Assembly (NCBI GenBank): GCA_014380625.1
Contig: JACMJL010000157.1
Coordinates: 1-52,845 of the forward strand
From: Clostridiaceae bacterium
Lineage (GTDB): Bacteria; Bacillota; Clostridia; Clostridiales; Clostridiaceae
Reading direction: 5' to 3'
DNA length: 52,845 nucleotides
Positions 34,223-42,610 of this stretch are shown piece by piece. The number at the start of each line of letters is the position of its first letter. Within the stretch, counting starts at the first letter, position 1. Both the position numbers and the translations under genes were made by a program. The notes beneath the pieces are model-generated. The model did not search any database, was not told the origin of the DNA, and was given only the letters and a program-made list of their open reading frames with translations.

Positions 34223-35053
34223 TTATCTTACAATTTCATTTTCTTTAACCAACATAGAAAATATAATACTCAATATTAGTATTGAAGATATTACTATCAA
34301 GGAAGAAAACACGGATATATCAAATTTAAAGAATAATAAGCTTAACTTAACACCTGTGAATATTAAAATTAGTGCTACTCCGTATTTTACAAGGCTAAAA
34401 TTACTCTGAAGTCTTTCTAATAAGAAGTACATATTTCTAAGACCCAGAATGGCAAAAATATTAGAAGTATACACTATAAATAGGTCCCTAGTTATTGAAA
34501 AAATTGCAGGTATGGAGTCCATGGCAAAGATTATATCTGACCCTTCAATAAGTACTAGAATAGCAAATAAGGGCGTAGCATAAAGTCTTTTATTTTTTAC
34601 CACGAAAAACTTTTCACCCTCAAGGTTTTCCGTTACGGGCATTACTTTCCTTAAAGCTTTATACAAAAAACTTTCTTTAAAATCCATAATTTCCTCATTG
34701 GTATTAAACATTTTAATGCCACTAAATATAAGCGTGATCCCAAAAACATAAAGCATCCAGTAAAATCTATTTATTATTGATACCCCAAGGATAATAAATA
34801 CTAATCTTAATATAATTGCTCCAATAATTCCGTAGTTTAAAATTCTATTTTGAAACCTAGGCCCAATTCCAAAGCTCTTAAAAATAATTAAAAACAAAAA
34901 AAGGTTATCCAAGCTAAGACTCTGCTCGATTATGTAACCACCTAAAAACTCGGCTGCCTTTTGCTGACCCATAAAAAAATAAATACCTATATTAAATATT
35001 AATGCTAGTCCCACCCAATAACATAACCTTAAAAAGGCTTTTCCTGTTCCCAC
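34223..35053 (-). CDS. TerC-family integral membrane protein
   Basis: A 276-aa protein with seven or more membrane helices and the TerC signature: EQSLSLDNLFLFL near residue 43 and EGSDIIFAMDSIPAIF near 168, two conserved acidic membrane motifs. TerC/Alx/YkoY relatives export manganese or metallate extracytoplasmic enzymes. The original link is tellurite resistance. The start is GTG at 35053 with GGGGG about 12 bases upstream. No yybP-ykoY manganese riboswitch was recognised upstream. It appears to be a single gene. Confidence 0.92.
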   Translation of the reverse strand: MGTGKAFLRLCYWVGLALIFNIGIYFFMGQQKAAEFLGGYIIEQSLSLDNLFLFLIIFKSFGIGPRFQNRILNYGIIGAIILRLVFIILGVSIINRFYWMLYVFGITLIFSGIKMFNTNEEIMDFKESFLYKALRKVMPVTENLEGEKFFVVKNKRLYATPLFAILVLIEGSDIIFAMDSIPAIFSITRDLFIVYTSNIFAILGLRNMYFLLERLQSNFSLVKYGVALILIFTGVKLSLLFFKFDISVFSSLIVISSILILSIIFSMLVKENEIVR

Positions 35054-35213
35054 TTCAAAACTTGCCCCCTTCTATAATCCCTAAATAAAAATCTACTTTA
35101 ATCAATGTTTTATCTTATAGCCTATGCTTACTATGCTCCTATCATTACATAGCTGGAAAAATTGTTTCATAAGTCCTTGAGACTGACTATGTCTATCAGT
35201 GGAGGTGAATAAA
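35054..35213. other. Intergenic region upstream of TerC with no recognised element
   Basis: Part of a 368-base gap. Apart from the TerC ribosome site (GGGGG near 35063-35068) I see no open frame, aptamer or clear promoter here. Confidence 0.5.
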
Positions 35214-35263
35214 GAGGCTATCTCAAAATAAAATGAATAATCATTTTATTTTGAGATAGCCTC
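35214..35263. terminator. Long terminator-like hairpin, CTCAAA-family copy 4
   Basis: A very long perfect stem pairs GAGGCTATCTCAAAATAAAA with its complement ending GCCTC, with a small loop. AAA and TT flanks are short. It ends the minus-strand unit holding the TnpB-like gene and its downstream hairpins. It is the longest member of the hairpin family also found at 16845, 17485 and 23193. Confidence 0.75.
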
Positions 35264-35421
35264 TTACTATATGTAACGCAATTTATTTGCAGCAATTTCA
35301 AATTTAGATAGCTACACTTTAGCACAATTTGATGTGCTCCTGCTCTGCAGGTTTCAGTCAAGCAAAGGGTATATCCTCTTAACCAGGCCATGGTGTGGTA
35401 GCAAAAACACCATATAAAAAA
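35264..35421 (-). ncRNA. Candidate guide-type RNA downstream of the TnpB-like gene
   Basis: Immediately after the stop codon the minus strand folds into three compact hairpins: 35390-35413 (ATGGTGT/ACACCAT), 35339-35351 (CCTGC/GCAGG, loop AGA) and 35321-35338 (AGCACA/TGTGCT). TnpB proteins are normally accompanied by an omega RNA that overlaps or follows the 3' end of the gene and ends in a guide. By analogy the guide would lie just beyond 35321 on the minus strand. I found no convincing match to that segment elsewhere in the window. RNA identity is inference. Confidence 0.45.
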
Positions 35422-37008
35422 TTATACTATTTTAATTACTTTTAAAACATCATCATTTGTTTCAAGCTTCTTTATAAAACTAAACTTCTTCTTAAAGGTT
35501 TTTTTTCTCTTTTCTGAATCCATATTTATATAAAAATCCTTTATTACAGCATTAATTGTATTCCTCAACTTATCATTATCACCATAATTATTTTTCGAAG
35601 AAAATTCTATACCTAAATCACTGTTAATATACTTTATTCCCTCAGTGGTTCCCTCAACTTTAACCTTAACTAAATCATTTTTATACTTAATTAATTTTCT
35701 TGATAAATTATTACTTCCTATTTCTTCAATACTTAAGCTCATACCACAATTTGTACACATAAACACATTATGAGAAAATCTATTTCCTTTAGTATTTGAT
35801 GCGCACCGTGGACATGTGTGAAATATACTTAAGCTACTCACCCTAATAGGTGGAGGTAATCCCTTTGCTGGAAGTTTATATTTCAATATATCATACAATC
35901 TATTGTACTGAAAACATCCTAATATGGGGTTATATTCCTTATTGTTTTTGTCCATATAACTAAGTTTATCACCCTTATGAACTAGTTTCTCCATTATCAC
36001 TTGACAGTTATTGTCTTTTGCTAATTGGATTAATCTATTTGCAATTTCATGTAACTTATTTAGTTTAATGCTATTTTCCTTAGGCTTCTCATTACCATAT
36101 ATCACAGTGCCATCTATATTATTTACCATAGTATAGTTAATTATATTTTCAATGCCTCTAGTAACTCCCATATAGTTATTTACTTTTATTGTTTCTACAG
36201 CTTCAATTTCCATATTTATTGATAGAAAGTATTCTTCCTTACGTTTCACAAGTCTCGCTGTTTTAATCATTTCAGGATTTTTAGAAACTAATTGTAAATA
36301 CTTCTCTTGGTATTTACCAAATGATACTGGTAAAATTAGGAACCCTTCTGGTTTACCATGCACTTTAAAAACATCTCTATTTTTACTTATGTATCTTAAA
36401 ACAGTGGCAGAGTTCTCATCAAATTTTTTTCGATTCTCATTATGGAAATTCATTAAATACATTTTTATATAGTATCTATCTTTTAATTCATCATATAAAA
36501 TGGAATAGTTTCTATTAGTAGCATATCTACAGAAAAATATAGGTCTTAAATTTTCATTTTTACTCATAAGTCTATCTATTCTTTTCAAGGACTTCTCCGG
36601 ATTTTCATCATCATTAATACACAAATCCATAACCTTGTTATATTCATTATTAAATGCTTCTCCACTAATGTATGAACTGGGATATTCTGAAACCTCCCCT
36701 GTAGCTACCAGATTTAAATAACCTGCTATAGTAGCTCCAAAATCAATTTTTAAAGAATCCTTAAAAGGCTCAATATCAAATTCATTAAGGACTAAATTGA
36801 AATTACTTCCAATCCATTTTGAAACCTTTTTAGCACTGTATTTCCCATTTTTATCTACATAGTCTGATTTTATTTTCTCTATTTCAGGCTGAGCAGCATC
36901 TAAAAGATACTGATATGCCATAGTATAGTTTTGCAGAGCTTCATCTAATATTTGTTTTTTCTTCATACTTGGCTTATAAATCTTTAGCACTATAGTTCTC
37001 ATAGTCAT
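35422..37008 (-). CDS. TnpB/Cas12-like RuvC-fold protein, predicted nuclease-impaired
   Basis: A 528-aa protein with the general layout of IS605 TnpB. The N-terminus is MRTIVLKIYKPSMKKKQILDEAL. The RuvC-I region MGVTRGIENI (280-289) has Thr283 where the catalytic Asp (GIDLG) should be. RuvC-II CQVIMEKL retains Glu340. A zinc finger is formed by C399/C402 and C418/C421. In the RuvC-III region EIGSNNLS (429-436) the usual DxNAA aspartate is missing. No tnpA or recognisable element ends are present. RBS AAGGAGG supports the start. It lies 39 bases after a PP2C-type phosphatase and the sensory hydrogenase. It resembles the concept of TnpB-derived nuclease-dead regulators, but is longer than typical TnpB (about 400 aa). 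Confidence 0.8.
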   Translation of the reverse strand: MTMRTIVLKIYKPSMKKKQILDEALQNYTMAYQYLLDAAQPEIEKIKSDYVDKNGKYSAKKVSKWIGSNFNLVLNEFDIEPFKDSLKIDFGATIAGYLNLVATGEVSEYPSSYISGEAFNNEYNKVMDLCINDDENPEKSLKRIDRLMSKNENLRPIFFCRYATNRNYSILYDELKDRYYIKMYLMNFHNENRKKFDENSATVLRYISKNRDVFKVHGKPEGFLILPVSFGKYQEKYLQLVSKNPEMIKTARLVKRKEEYFLSINMEIEAVETIKVNNYMGVTRGIENIINYTMVNNIDGTVIYGNEKPKENSIKLNKLHEIANRLIQLAKDNNCQVIMEKLVHKGDKLSYMDKNNKEYNPILGCFQYNRLYDILKYKLPAKGLPPPIRVSSLSIFHTCPRCASNTKGNRFSHNVFMCTNCGMSLSIEEIGSNNLSRKLIKYKNDLVKVKVEGTTEGIKYINSDLGIEFSSKNNYGDNDKLRNTINAVIKDFYINMDSEKRKKTFKKKFSFIKKLETNDDVLKVIKIV

Positions 37009-37047
37009 ATGCTCTGCCTCCTTGTATCAAAATCTCAAACTATAATT

Positions 37048-38220
37048 TTAAACATATTCTAAAGTTACTTTTTTTCCTAATTGCTTCAAGCAATTAGCCA
37101 TTTCTCCAACTAATTTTAGTTTTATACCAAGATCTAAAGGGAATTCAGGATTTTGGTGAGCTGGATTTATTGCTCTTCCTACTATAAATTTAACAGAAGT
37201 ACTTTCATCTATTAACAACTTGGCCAATTTAGAAGCCCCATCTTGTTTGTTTAAATCCAAAAAATCCTTAATGGTATTTTCTGAAGACACATATCTTTTT
37301 GCGTAATCTAATGCTTTACCCATAGTTAGAATTCCTTCAGTAGTTAAATCTATTCCCTCTATTTTTGCAGTAGGTGGAACTTTTTCATCAAAATAATTTA
37401 AAGTAGTTGATATTTCCTTCTTTAATTCTCTACTAACAATTTGAGAAGTTGTGCCCCCACATACAATCTTTTTCCCATCCTCATTAATAAACCTACTTAC
37501 AATACTCTGGTCCATATTTTTATTAACAGGTGGTCCAATCATTACACTTACTTGAACACAATTTCTAACTTTAATTGTGACAACCGTGGTGTCATCCCCT
37601 GGCTTTTTTGCGTACAGATTATCACATACTTCTAGTAAGAGCATTGATATATTTTTAGCAGAAATATCTTTTCTGTATATTCGCTCTAGATATTCCTTAA
37701 TATTCTCCCATTGCCATCCTAAATTTAAAATATGTCCAACTCCCGCATGGATAGCTCCATCACTTACCATAACCAAAATATCATCAGTATTAATAGTAAA
37801 TCTACTTTCTTTTATCAATTTTCCATTTATCTCTCTCACCTGTCTATTTATATCAACATATCTTCCTTTTATAAGTCTAATTATGGATGGGTTATCAAAC
37901 TCAATCAAATAACATTCTCCTGAATTGAATATCTGCAAAATTGAAAATGTAGAATATGCAATACCTCTTTCGTTACAAACAGGTAATGTATTTATAATCG
38001 TATCAACAGCTTCATCAATGCTTGCTCCCATAGAAATCATGGTACCAATAATTTTGCTAGTTAAAGTAGCTAAAATGTTAGCCTTTACTCCACTTCCTAA
38101 TCCATCTGCTAAAACTACGATAACAAAATCTTCTGTTCTAATTATTTCAACCTTATCTCCACAAAGTTCTTCATTGTACTTATTTAAACTTAAATAATCT
38201 GCGTCTACAAAAATATTCAT
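37048..38220 (-). CDS. SpoIIE/PP2C-type serine phosphatase
   Basis: A 390-aa protein. Residues about 1-215 form a PP2C-like SpoIIE domain with VVLADGLGSGVKANILATL, MVSDGAIHAG and KKPGDDTTVVTIKV, providing the metal-binding aspartates. The remaining 170 residues (from CVQVSVMIGPPVN) are a conserved extra domain with KIVCGGTTSQIVSREL. The ATG overlaps the stop codon of the sensory hydrogenase gene (ATGA), which indicates translational coupling. Phosphatases of this kind are known partners of group C [FeFe]-hydrogenases and are thought to carry the output signal. The target phosphoprotein is unknown. Confidence 0.88.
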   Translation of the reverse strand: MNIFVDADYLSLNKYNEELCGDKVEIIRTEDFVIVVLADGLGSGVKANILATLTSKIIGTMISMGASIDEAVDTIINTLPVCNERGIAYSTFSILQIFNSGECYLIEFDNPSIIRLIKGRYVDINRQVREINGKLIKESRFTINTDDILVMVSDGAIHAGVGHILNLGWQWENIKEYLERIYRKDISAKNISMLLLEVCDNLYAKKPGDDTTVVTIKVRNCVQVSVMIGPPVNKNMDQSIVSRFINEDGKKIVCGGTTSQIVSRELKKEISTTLNYFDEKVPPTAKIEGIDLTTEGILTMGKALDYAKRYVSSENTIKDFLDLNKQDGASKLAKLLIDESTSVKFIVGRAINPAHQNPEFPLDLGIKLKLVGEMANCLKQLGKKVTLEYV

Positions 38221-39941
38221 TTACCTTCACCTATCTCTGATTGTATTGACTTTTTTAATTTTGTTAGTGCAACCTTTGTTTCTGCAGTAGTCTCACCTAA
38301 AAGACTGGCAATTTGCTGAGCTACTCTCATCTGTTTGTCAATAACCTTCTGCGCAATCTCAACAGTCTCCGATCGGACAGCATACATTTGTTGTTGCTTT
38401 TTCTCATCTTCAGTAATATCCTTCATAAAAACAAATATCATCTGTTGATCTTTTATATATAAGATAGATTGCTCTGCAATAACATCATTTTCTATATAAT
38501 GATATTTTTTATTATATATTCCTTCGCCGGATTCCCTTACAAGTTCAAAATCAGGACAATTTATAACCTCAAATATCTTTTTACCTATAATAATCTCTGG
38601 ACCTTCAAAGCTAAACATCTTCCTAGCGGAAAAATTTATCTCTTTAATGGTTAGATCTTCATTTAGTGCAAAAATAGCATTGGGTGTAGAATTTATTATT
38701 AAATTAGAAATTGATTCTGCACTTTCTCTCATATATGGAAGACACATATTAATGTCTGCTTTTTTATTGTATACTGCAATTGCCTTTTCTCTACAATTAG
38801 AATACCCACAGGCTCCACAATTCAACTCTTTTTCTTTGGAAAATTTCCCTATTTTGTTTAATATTTCTCTTATAGTTGTTTCTGGAGGAACCTTGTAATC
38901 CCAAGACTTATCTCTAAAATTTTTCTTGACATTAATTCTACTATCTAGTTCTAGTCCAGGCTTACTGTTTTCAGTGGTTGCCTTTGCATAATTATCTAAC
39001 CTATCTTTAAGCTCTAAAAAACTAGCACAATTAAGATTCATACAGGGACCACCAAGGCAACTTCCGACACAACTATTCATTTCTAGAAAATAATTTTTTA
39101 TATTTCCTTTTTTAACTCCATCTAAAATTTCAATACATCTATCTAATCCATCAAACTTTACTAATTTATAATCATATCTTTTATTTGGATTTAAAGACTT
39201 TATTATTCCACCAGGAGCTGGGTAAAATCTTGATTTATTATTATACATGCTATTTATGTCAATTTCATAATCATCCTTAAAGGAAAGACCTTCTACTTCT
39301 ACCCATTTTTCTAACTCTTCAAAAGTTATTACTGCATCAATTAAATCATCATTTTGATTATCCTTGAATTCCTCTTTTTTAGAAATACAGGGTCCAATAA
39401 ATACTATCTTTATTCTAGTTCCATACGTTTCCTTCATTATTTTTGCATGAGCAATCATAGGAGAAACCACTGGAGCTAACTGATTTATTAATTCAGGATA
39501 ATATTTTTCTACTAATGATACTACTGTAGGACAAGCAGTGGTAATAATGTTAGTCATCTCCTTTTGAGTCAATAAATCTTCATATTCTTTAGAGACTCTA
39601 GAGGCTCCTATTGCCGTTTCTTCTACGTGAGTAAACCCTAACTTCTTTAAAATTCCAAATTTGTTTTTTTCATTATCAATATTAAAAGCTGGTGCAAAAG
39701 CTGGTGCTACACTAGCGTACACCTTTTGTTTATTATTAATAAAGTTCCTAACCTTATCAACATCATTTTTTACACTTTTTGCATTTTGGGGACAAACTTG
39801 TAAACACTTCCCACACAATACACAAGCCTCTTCAATAATTTGAGCTTGGTCATTTTTAAATTCAATAGCTTTTACAGGACAACTTCTTATACATTTATAA
39901 CAGTTTTTACAATTTGCTTCTTTGAATTGTATAGTGCTCAT
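38217..39941 (-). CDS. Sensory [FeFe]-hydrogenase (group C, HydS/HfsB-like) with PAS domain
   Basis: A 574-aa protein. Two [4Fe-4S] ferredoxin motifs are at residues 11-21 and 40-50. An H-cluster domain (about 70-330) has altered motifs: TTACP in place of TSCCP near 133, FIGPCISKKEE near 181, and EMNSCVGSCLGGPC near 290. An FeS motif CGACGYSNC lies near 372, then a PAS domain (about 405-510) and a coiled-coil tail. This order is that of group C hydrogenases proposed to sense H2 rather than turn it over rapidly. It is first in an operon with a PP2C phosphatase. GGAGG precedes the ATG. Confidence 0.9.
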   Translation of the reverse strand: MSTIQFKEANCKNCYKCIRSCPVKAIEFKNDQAQIIEEACVLCGKCLQVCPQNAKSVKNDVDKVRNFINNKQKVYASVAPAFAPAFNIDNEKNKFGILKKLGFTHVEETAIGASRVSKEYEDLLTQKEMTNIITTACPTVVSLVEKYYPELINQLAPVVSPMIAHAKIMKETYGTRIKIVFIGPCISKKEEFKDNQNDDLIDAVITFEELEKWVEVEGLSFKDDYEIDINSMYNNKSRFYPAPGGIIKSLNPNKRYDYKLVKFDGLDRCIEILDGVKKGNIKNYFLEMNSCVGSCLGGPCMNLNCASFLELKDRLDNYAKATTENSKPGLELDSRINVKKNFRDKSWDYKVPPETTIREILNKIGKFSKEKELNCGACGYSNCREKAIAVYNKKADINMCLPYMRESAESISNLIINSTPNAIFALNEDLTIKEINFSARKMFSFEGPEIIIGKKIFEVINCPDFELVRESGEGIYNKKYHYIENDVIAEQSILYIKDQQMIFVFMKDITEDEKKQQQMYAVRSETVEIAQKVIDKQMRVAQQIASLLGETTAETKVALTKLKKSIQSEIGEGK

Positions 39942-40048
39942 TATTTAATCCTCCATAATTCTTGCTTAAACTAATAAGCAATTAAAGTGCTAAGGTAATA
40001 TCCTTATAAGTAAATAATAAGACTTTGTTATATATTTGTCAATTTTCC

Positions 40049-40345
40049 TTACTTAAAATTTAAATTTTCTATATTATGTCTATTAATAAAAGGCTTGAAA
40101 TGTTTTCTTTTATACTCAAACTTCCACTGGTCTTTCAAAATCACATGTGATGCTACGGTTTTCTTAGGAGTAATAATATTTAGCTGTTCCATATTGAATT
40201 TATTTTCATAACAAGGATACTCCATTTCATACTCTTCAATATCTTTTTTAAATTGAAACCCTGTGATTTCACAGACACATGCATTATTTGTTCTAGCCTC
40301 TACGTTTACTCGCTTATAATAGTTACACATCTCACAAGCTAACAT
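40049..40345 (-). CDS. Cysteine-containing hypothetical protein, 98 aa
   Basis: Not recognised. The N-terminus carries CEMCNYYKR and later CVCEITGFQF, which together look like a four-cysteine zinc or iron-sulfur site (C4, C7, C23, C25). The C-terminus is Lys/His-rich. GGAGGGG precedes the ATG. It lies upstream of the sensory hydrogenase on the same strand, 107 bases away, and divergent to the [2Fe-2S] protein, so a link to hydrogenase redox signalling is possible but unproven. Confidence 0.65.
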   Translation of the reverse strand: MLACEMCNYYKRVNVEARTNNACVCEITGFQFKKDIEEYEMEYPCYENKFNMEQLNIITPKKTVASHVILKDQWKFEYKRKHFKPFINRHNIENLNFK

Positions 40346-40494
40346 TTTAACCCCTCCTAATTTTATTTTTCAAAATTAAAAAATTTGATATTCACTTAAC
40401 AATTTCAGCATAGCAACATCTTTTCTAAACTTCAATAAGTCCCCTAAATATTTATCCAAAAAAATTTCACTCTGATATTATTAGATACGGTATG

Positions 40495-40544
40495 TTATCA
40501 ATACCAAAATAAGGATTGATAATTTATTAACATAGTGATATTAT
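40495..40544 (+). promoter_or_regulatory. Promoter of the [2Fe-2S]/hydrogenase genes with overlapping inverted repeat
   Basis: TTGATA (40516-40521) and TATTAT (40539-40544) are 17 bases apart. A perfect inverted repeat, TTATCAAT (40495-40502) and ATTGATAA (40515-40522), overlaps the -35. Its half-sites are two helical turns apart, suggesting an operator. It does not match the Rex consensus. Confidence 0.55.
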
Positions 40545-40581
40545 TTAAGTATAATTAAACTAATTATTAGGAGTGATATAT

Positions 40582-40830
40582 ATGAAAACAGTAACCGTAT
40601 GTATTGGTAGTAGCTGTCATCTTAAAGGTTCCTACGATGTAGTTCATGCGCTTCAGAAATTAATTGAAGAAAACAATCTAGATAGCACAGTTACAGTTAA
40701 AGCATCCTTTTGCCTAGGAGAATGCACAAAAGGAGTTTCTGTAAAAATTAACGATAGTTCTGTGATTTCAGTTAATAAAGAAAATGTTAATAGTTTTTTT
40801 AATGAATATATTTTAAATGATAAAGAGTAA
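40582..40830 (+). CDS. Thioredoxin-like [2Fe-2S] ferredoxin (NuoE/HydC-like)
   Basis: An 82-aa protein of the thioredoxin-like ferredoxin fold. CIGSSC near residue 8 and CLGEC near residue 45 supply the four cluster ligands. Such proteins serve as electron-transfer subunits of hydrogenases and NADH-type complexes. The ATG at 40582 follows AGGAGTGAT. It precedes the hydrogenase gene by 77 bases on the same strand, so the two are probably functional partners. Confidence 0.88.
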   Translation: MKTVTVCIGSSCHLKGSYDVVHALQKLIEENNLDSTVTVKASFCLGECTKGVSVKINDSSVISVNKENVNSFFNEYILNDKE

Positions 40831-40907
40831 CCATTATACAGCTTTTTTTAAATTTTTAAATTTGATATTTATAACTTAACATTATAAAAATAGGAGAAGT
40901 GATAGAT

Positions 40908-42383
40908 TTGAAAGTTTTTGAAAGTGATGTACAACTAATAAAATATGAGGTAATTAGAGAGGTAGTTCGGCTTACAATTAATGGAACACTAAAGAAACAA
41001 CGTAAAAATATATCTAAGATTCTGATTCCAGGACCCAAGGCAAGAACTCGTTGCTGTATTCATAAAGAAAGGGCAATTATTGATGAAAGAGTTAAACTTG
41101 TAATGGGTGGAGATAAAAAAAATAGCAACATTATCGAGGTAATAAATATAGCTTGTGATGAATGTCCTATACATCGCTTTACAGTTACTGAAGCCTGTAG
41201 AGGTTGTATTGCACATAAATGTACTGAAGTATGTCCTGTAGGTGCAATTCACTCCATAAATCAAAGATCTTACATCGATACAAATAAATGTATTGAATGT
41301 GGTAAATGTAAAAGTGTTTGCCCCTATAATGCAATTTCAGATGTAATGAGACCTTGCCGTAGAGCATGCAATGCAGGTGCTTTAACCTTTGATGAAGATA
41401 AAAAAGCAGTAATCGATAATGCGAAATGTATACAATGTGGTGCCTGTGTTTATCAATGCCCTTTTGGAGCAATTATGGATAAGTCTTCAGCAGTTGATGT
41501 TACTAACATATTACTAGAATCCAAGCAAGATAAAAATATTCATGTATATGCTATTATTGCACCTGCAATTTCTAGTCAATTTACCTACGCTAAAATTGGT
41601 CAAGTTGTTGCAGGTATAAAAAAATTAGGGTTTAAAGATGTTATAGAAGTTGCCCTTGGTGCAGACATGGTAGTATTAAATGAAACCAAAGAATTTATAG
41701 AAACCATTGAGGAACTAAAAGCTATGACAAGTTCTTGTTGCCCAGCTTTTGTTTCTTACCTTAAGAAGAATTACCCAGAATTAGGTAAGCATGTTTCAAG
41801 TACGGTTTCTCCAATGATAGCAATTTCTAAACTTATTAAAAGTACAGACCCTTTAGCTAAAGTTGTATTTATAGGACCTTGTACAGCTAAAAAAATGGAA
41901 ATAAATGAAGTTGATATAAAGGGGATTACAGACTATGTATTAACTTTTGAAGAACTTCAGGCAATGCTAGATGCCTTTGACATAAATATTGAAGAGTGTG
42001 AGGAACTGCCCTTAAATAACGCCTCTTTTTATGGAAGAATTTTTGCTAGATCTGGTGGTCTTACTCAGGCAGTAAAACACTTAGTTGAAGCTGAAAATAC
42101 TCCAATTGAGTTTAAACCTATAAGTTGTGATGGTCTTATTGAATGTGATAAAGCCTTAAAGTTATTGAAATTTAATAGATCAAACGGTAATTTCATCGAA
42201 GGTATGGCTTGCACTGGTGGATGTATAGGTGGAGCAGCCTCCCTTAGCCATGGCGTAAAAGATAAAAATGAAGTAGATAAATATGGAAAATTAGCCTTAG
42301 AAAAAGATGTTATTGATTCTCTCAGAATAATAAAGGTTGAGAAAATTGATCTACATCGTGGTAAAAATTTTATGACTAATTAA
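40908..42383 (+). CDS. [FeFe]-hydrogenase, group B-like catalytic protein
   Basis: A 491-aa iron-only hydrogenase. The N-terminal third has an unusual cysteine-rich domain (RTRCCIHKE, CDECPIH, CRGCIAHKC) and ferredoxin motifs CIECGKCKSVCP and CIQCGACVYQCP. The H-cluster domain follows with TSSCCPAF near residue 275, FIGPCTAKKMEIN near 325 and EGMACTGGCIGGA near 430. These keep all H-cluster cysteines but differ from group A enzymes (GPC for MPC, no Trp after CCPA), fitting group B. The start is taken as TTG 40908. The GTG at 40899 is only two bases from AGGAG. It needs HydF (hydF is at 11874). Confidence 0.92.
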   Translation: MKVFESDVQLIKYEVIREVVRLTINGTLKKQRKNISKILIPGPKARTRCCIHKERAIIDERVKLVMGGDKKNSNIIEVINIACDECPIHRFTVTEACRGCIAHKCTEVCPVGAIHSINQRSYIDTNKCIECGKCKSVCPYNAISDVMRPCRRACNAGALTFDEDKKAVIDNAKCIQCGACVYQCPFGAIMDKSSAVDVTNILLESKQDKNIHVYAIIAPAISSQFTYAKIGQVVAGIKKLGFKDVIEVALGADMVVLNETKEFIETIEELKAMTSSCCPAFVSYLKKNYPELGKHVSSTVSPMIAISKLIKSTDPLAKVVFIGPCTAKKMEINEVDIKGITDYVLTFEELQAMLDAFDINIEECEELPLNNASFYGRIFARSGGLTQAVKHLVEAENTPIEFKPISCDGLIECDKALKLLKFNRSNGNFIEGMACTGGCIGGAASLSHGVKDKNEVDKYGKLALEKDVIDSLRIIKVEKIDLHRGKNFMTN

Positions 42384-42466
42384 GATCTTTTCTTAATTAT
42401 GTAAATCCTGCAGTATGGAATTCAATTAATTATACAGAAAATAATAACTTTAACTCTTATGACTAA

Positions 42467-42571
42467 AAAGATCCTACCACTTTTACCCACAAGGATGGGA
42501 TTTAGAGTGATAGGATCTTTAATGGTTACAGCTAAGGTACTGTAGCTAAACTATACTAAGGTCACCAAGAT
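42467..42571 (+). repeat. Structured intergenic repeat, copy B
   Basis: A long nested hairpin (42467-42520) pairs AAAGATCCTACCACT with a complementary AGTGATAGGATCTTT arm. Within it CCCA/TGGG closes a loop containing AAGGA. The tail at 42525-42571 is closely similar to 5100-5146, including CTGTAGCTAA and CTAAGGTC. It lies between the hydrogenase gene and the convergent HD-GYP gene. It may act as terminator for the hydrogenase transcript. The conserved tail points to an additional function or a mobile origin. Confidence 0.65.
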
Positions 42572-42610
42572 GTGTTTAGTTCGTACTTCCTCACTTTTTA
42601 AAATTATATA

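Noticed and set aside
35054-35160. A yybP-ykoY manganese riboswitch upstream of TerC.
   Set aside because: The conserved core sequences of that riboswitch were not found on the relevant strand.
35214-37008. The TnpB-like gene as part of an intact IS200/IS605 insertion.
   Set aside because: No TnpA, no recognisable left end and no duplicate copy are present in the window. The close fit behind the phosphatase gene argues for a resident gene, though an old insertion cannot be excluded.
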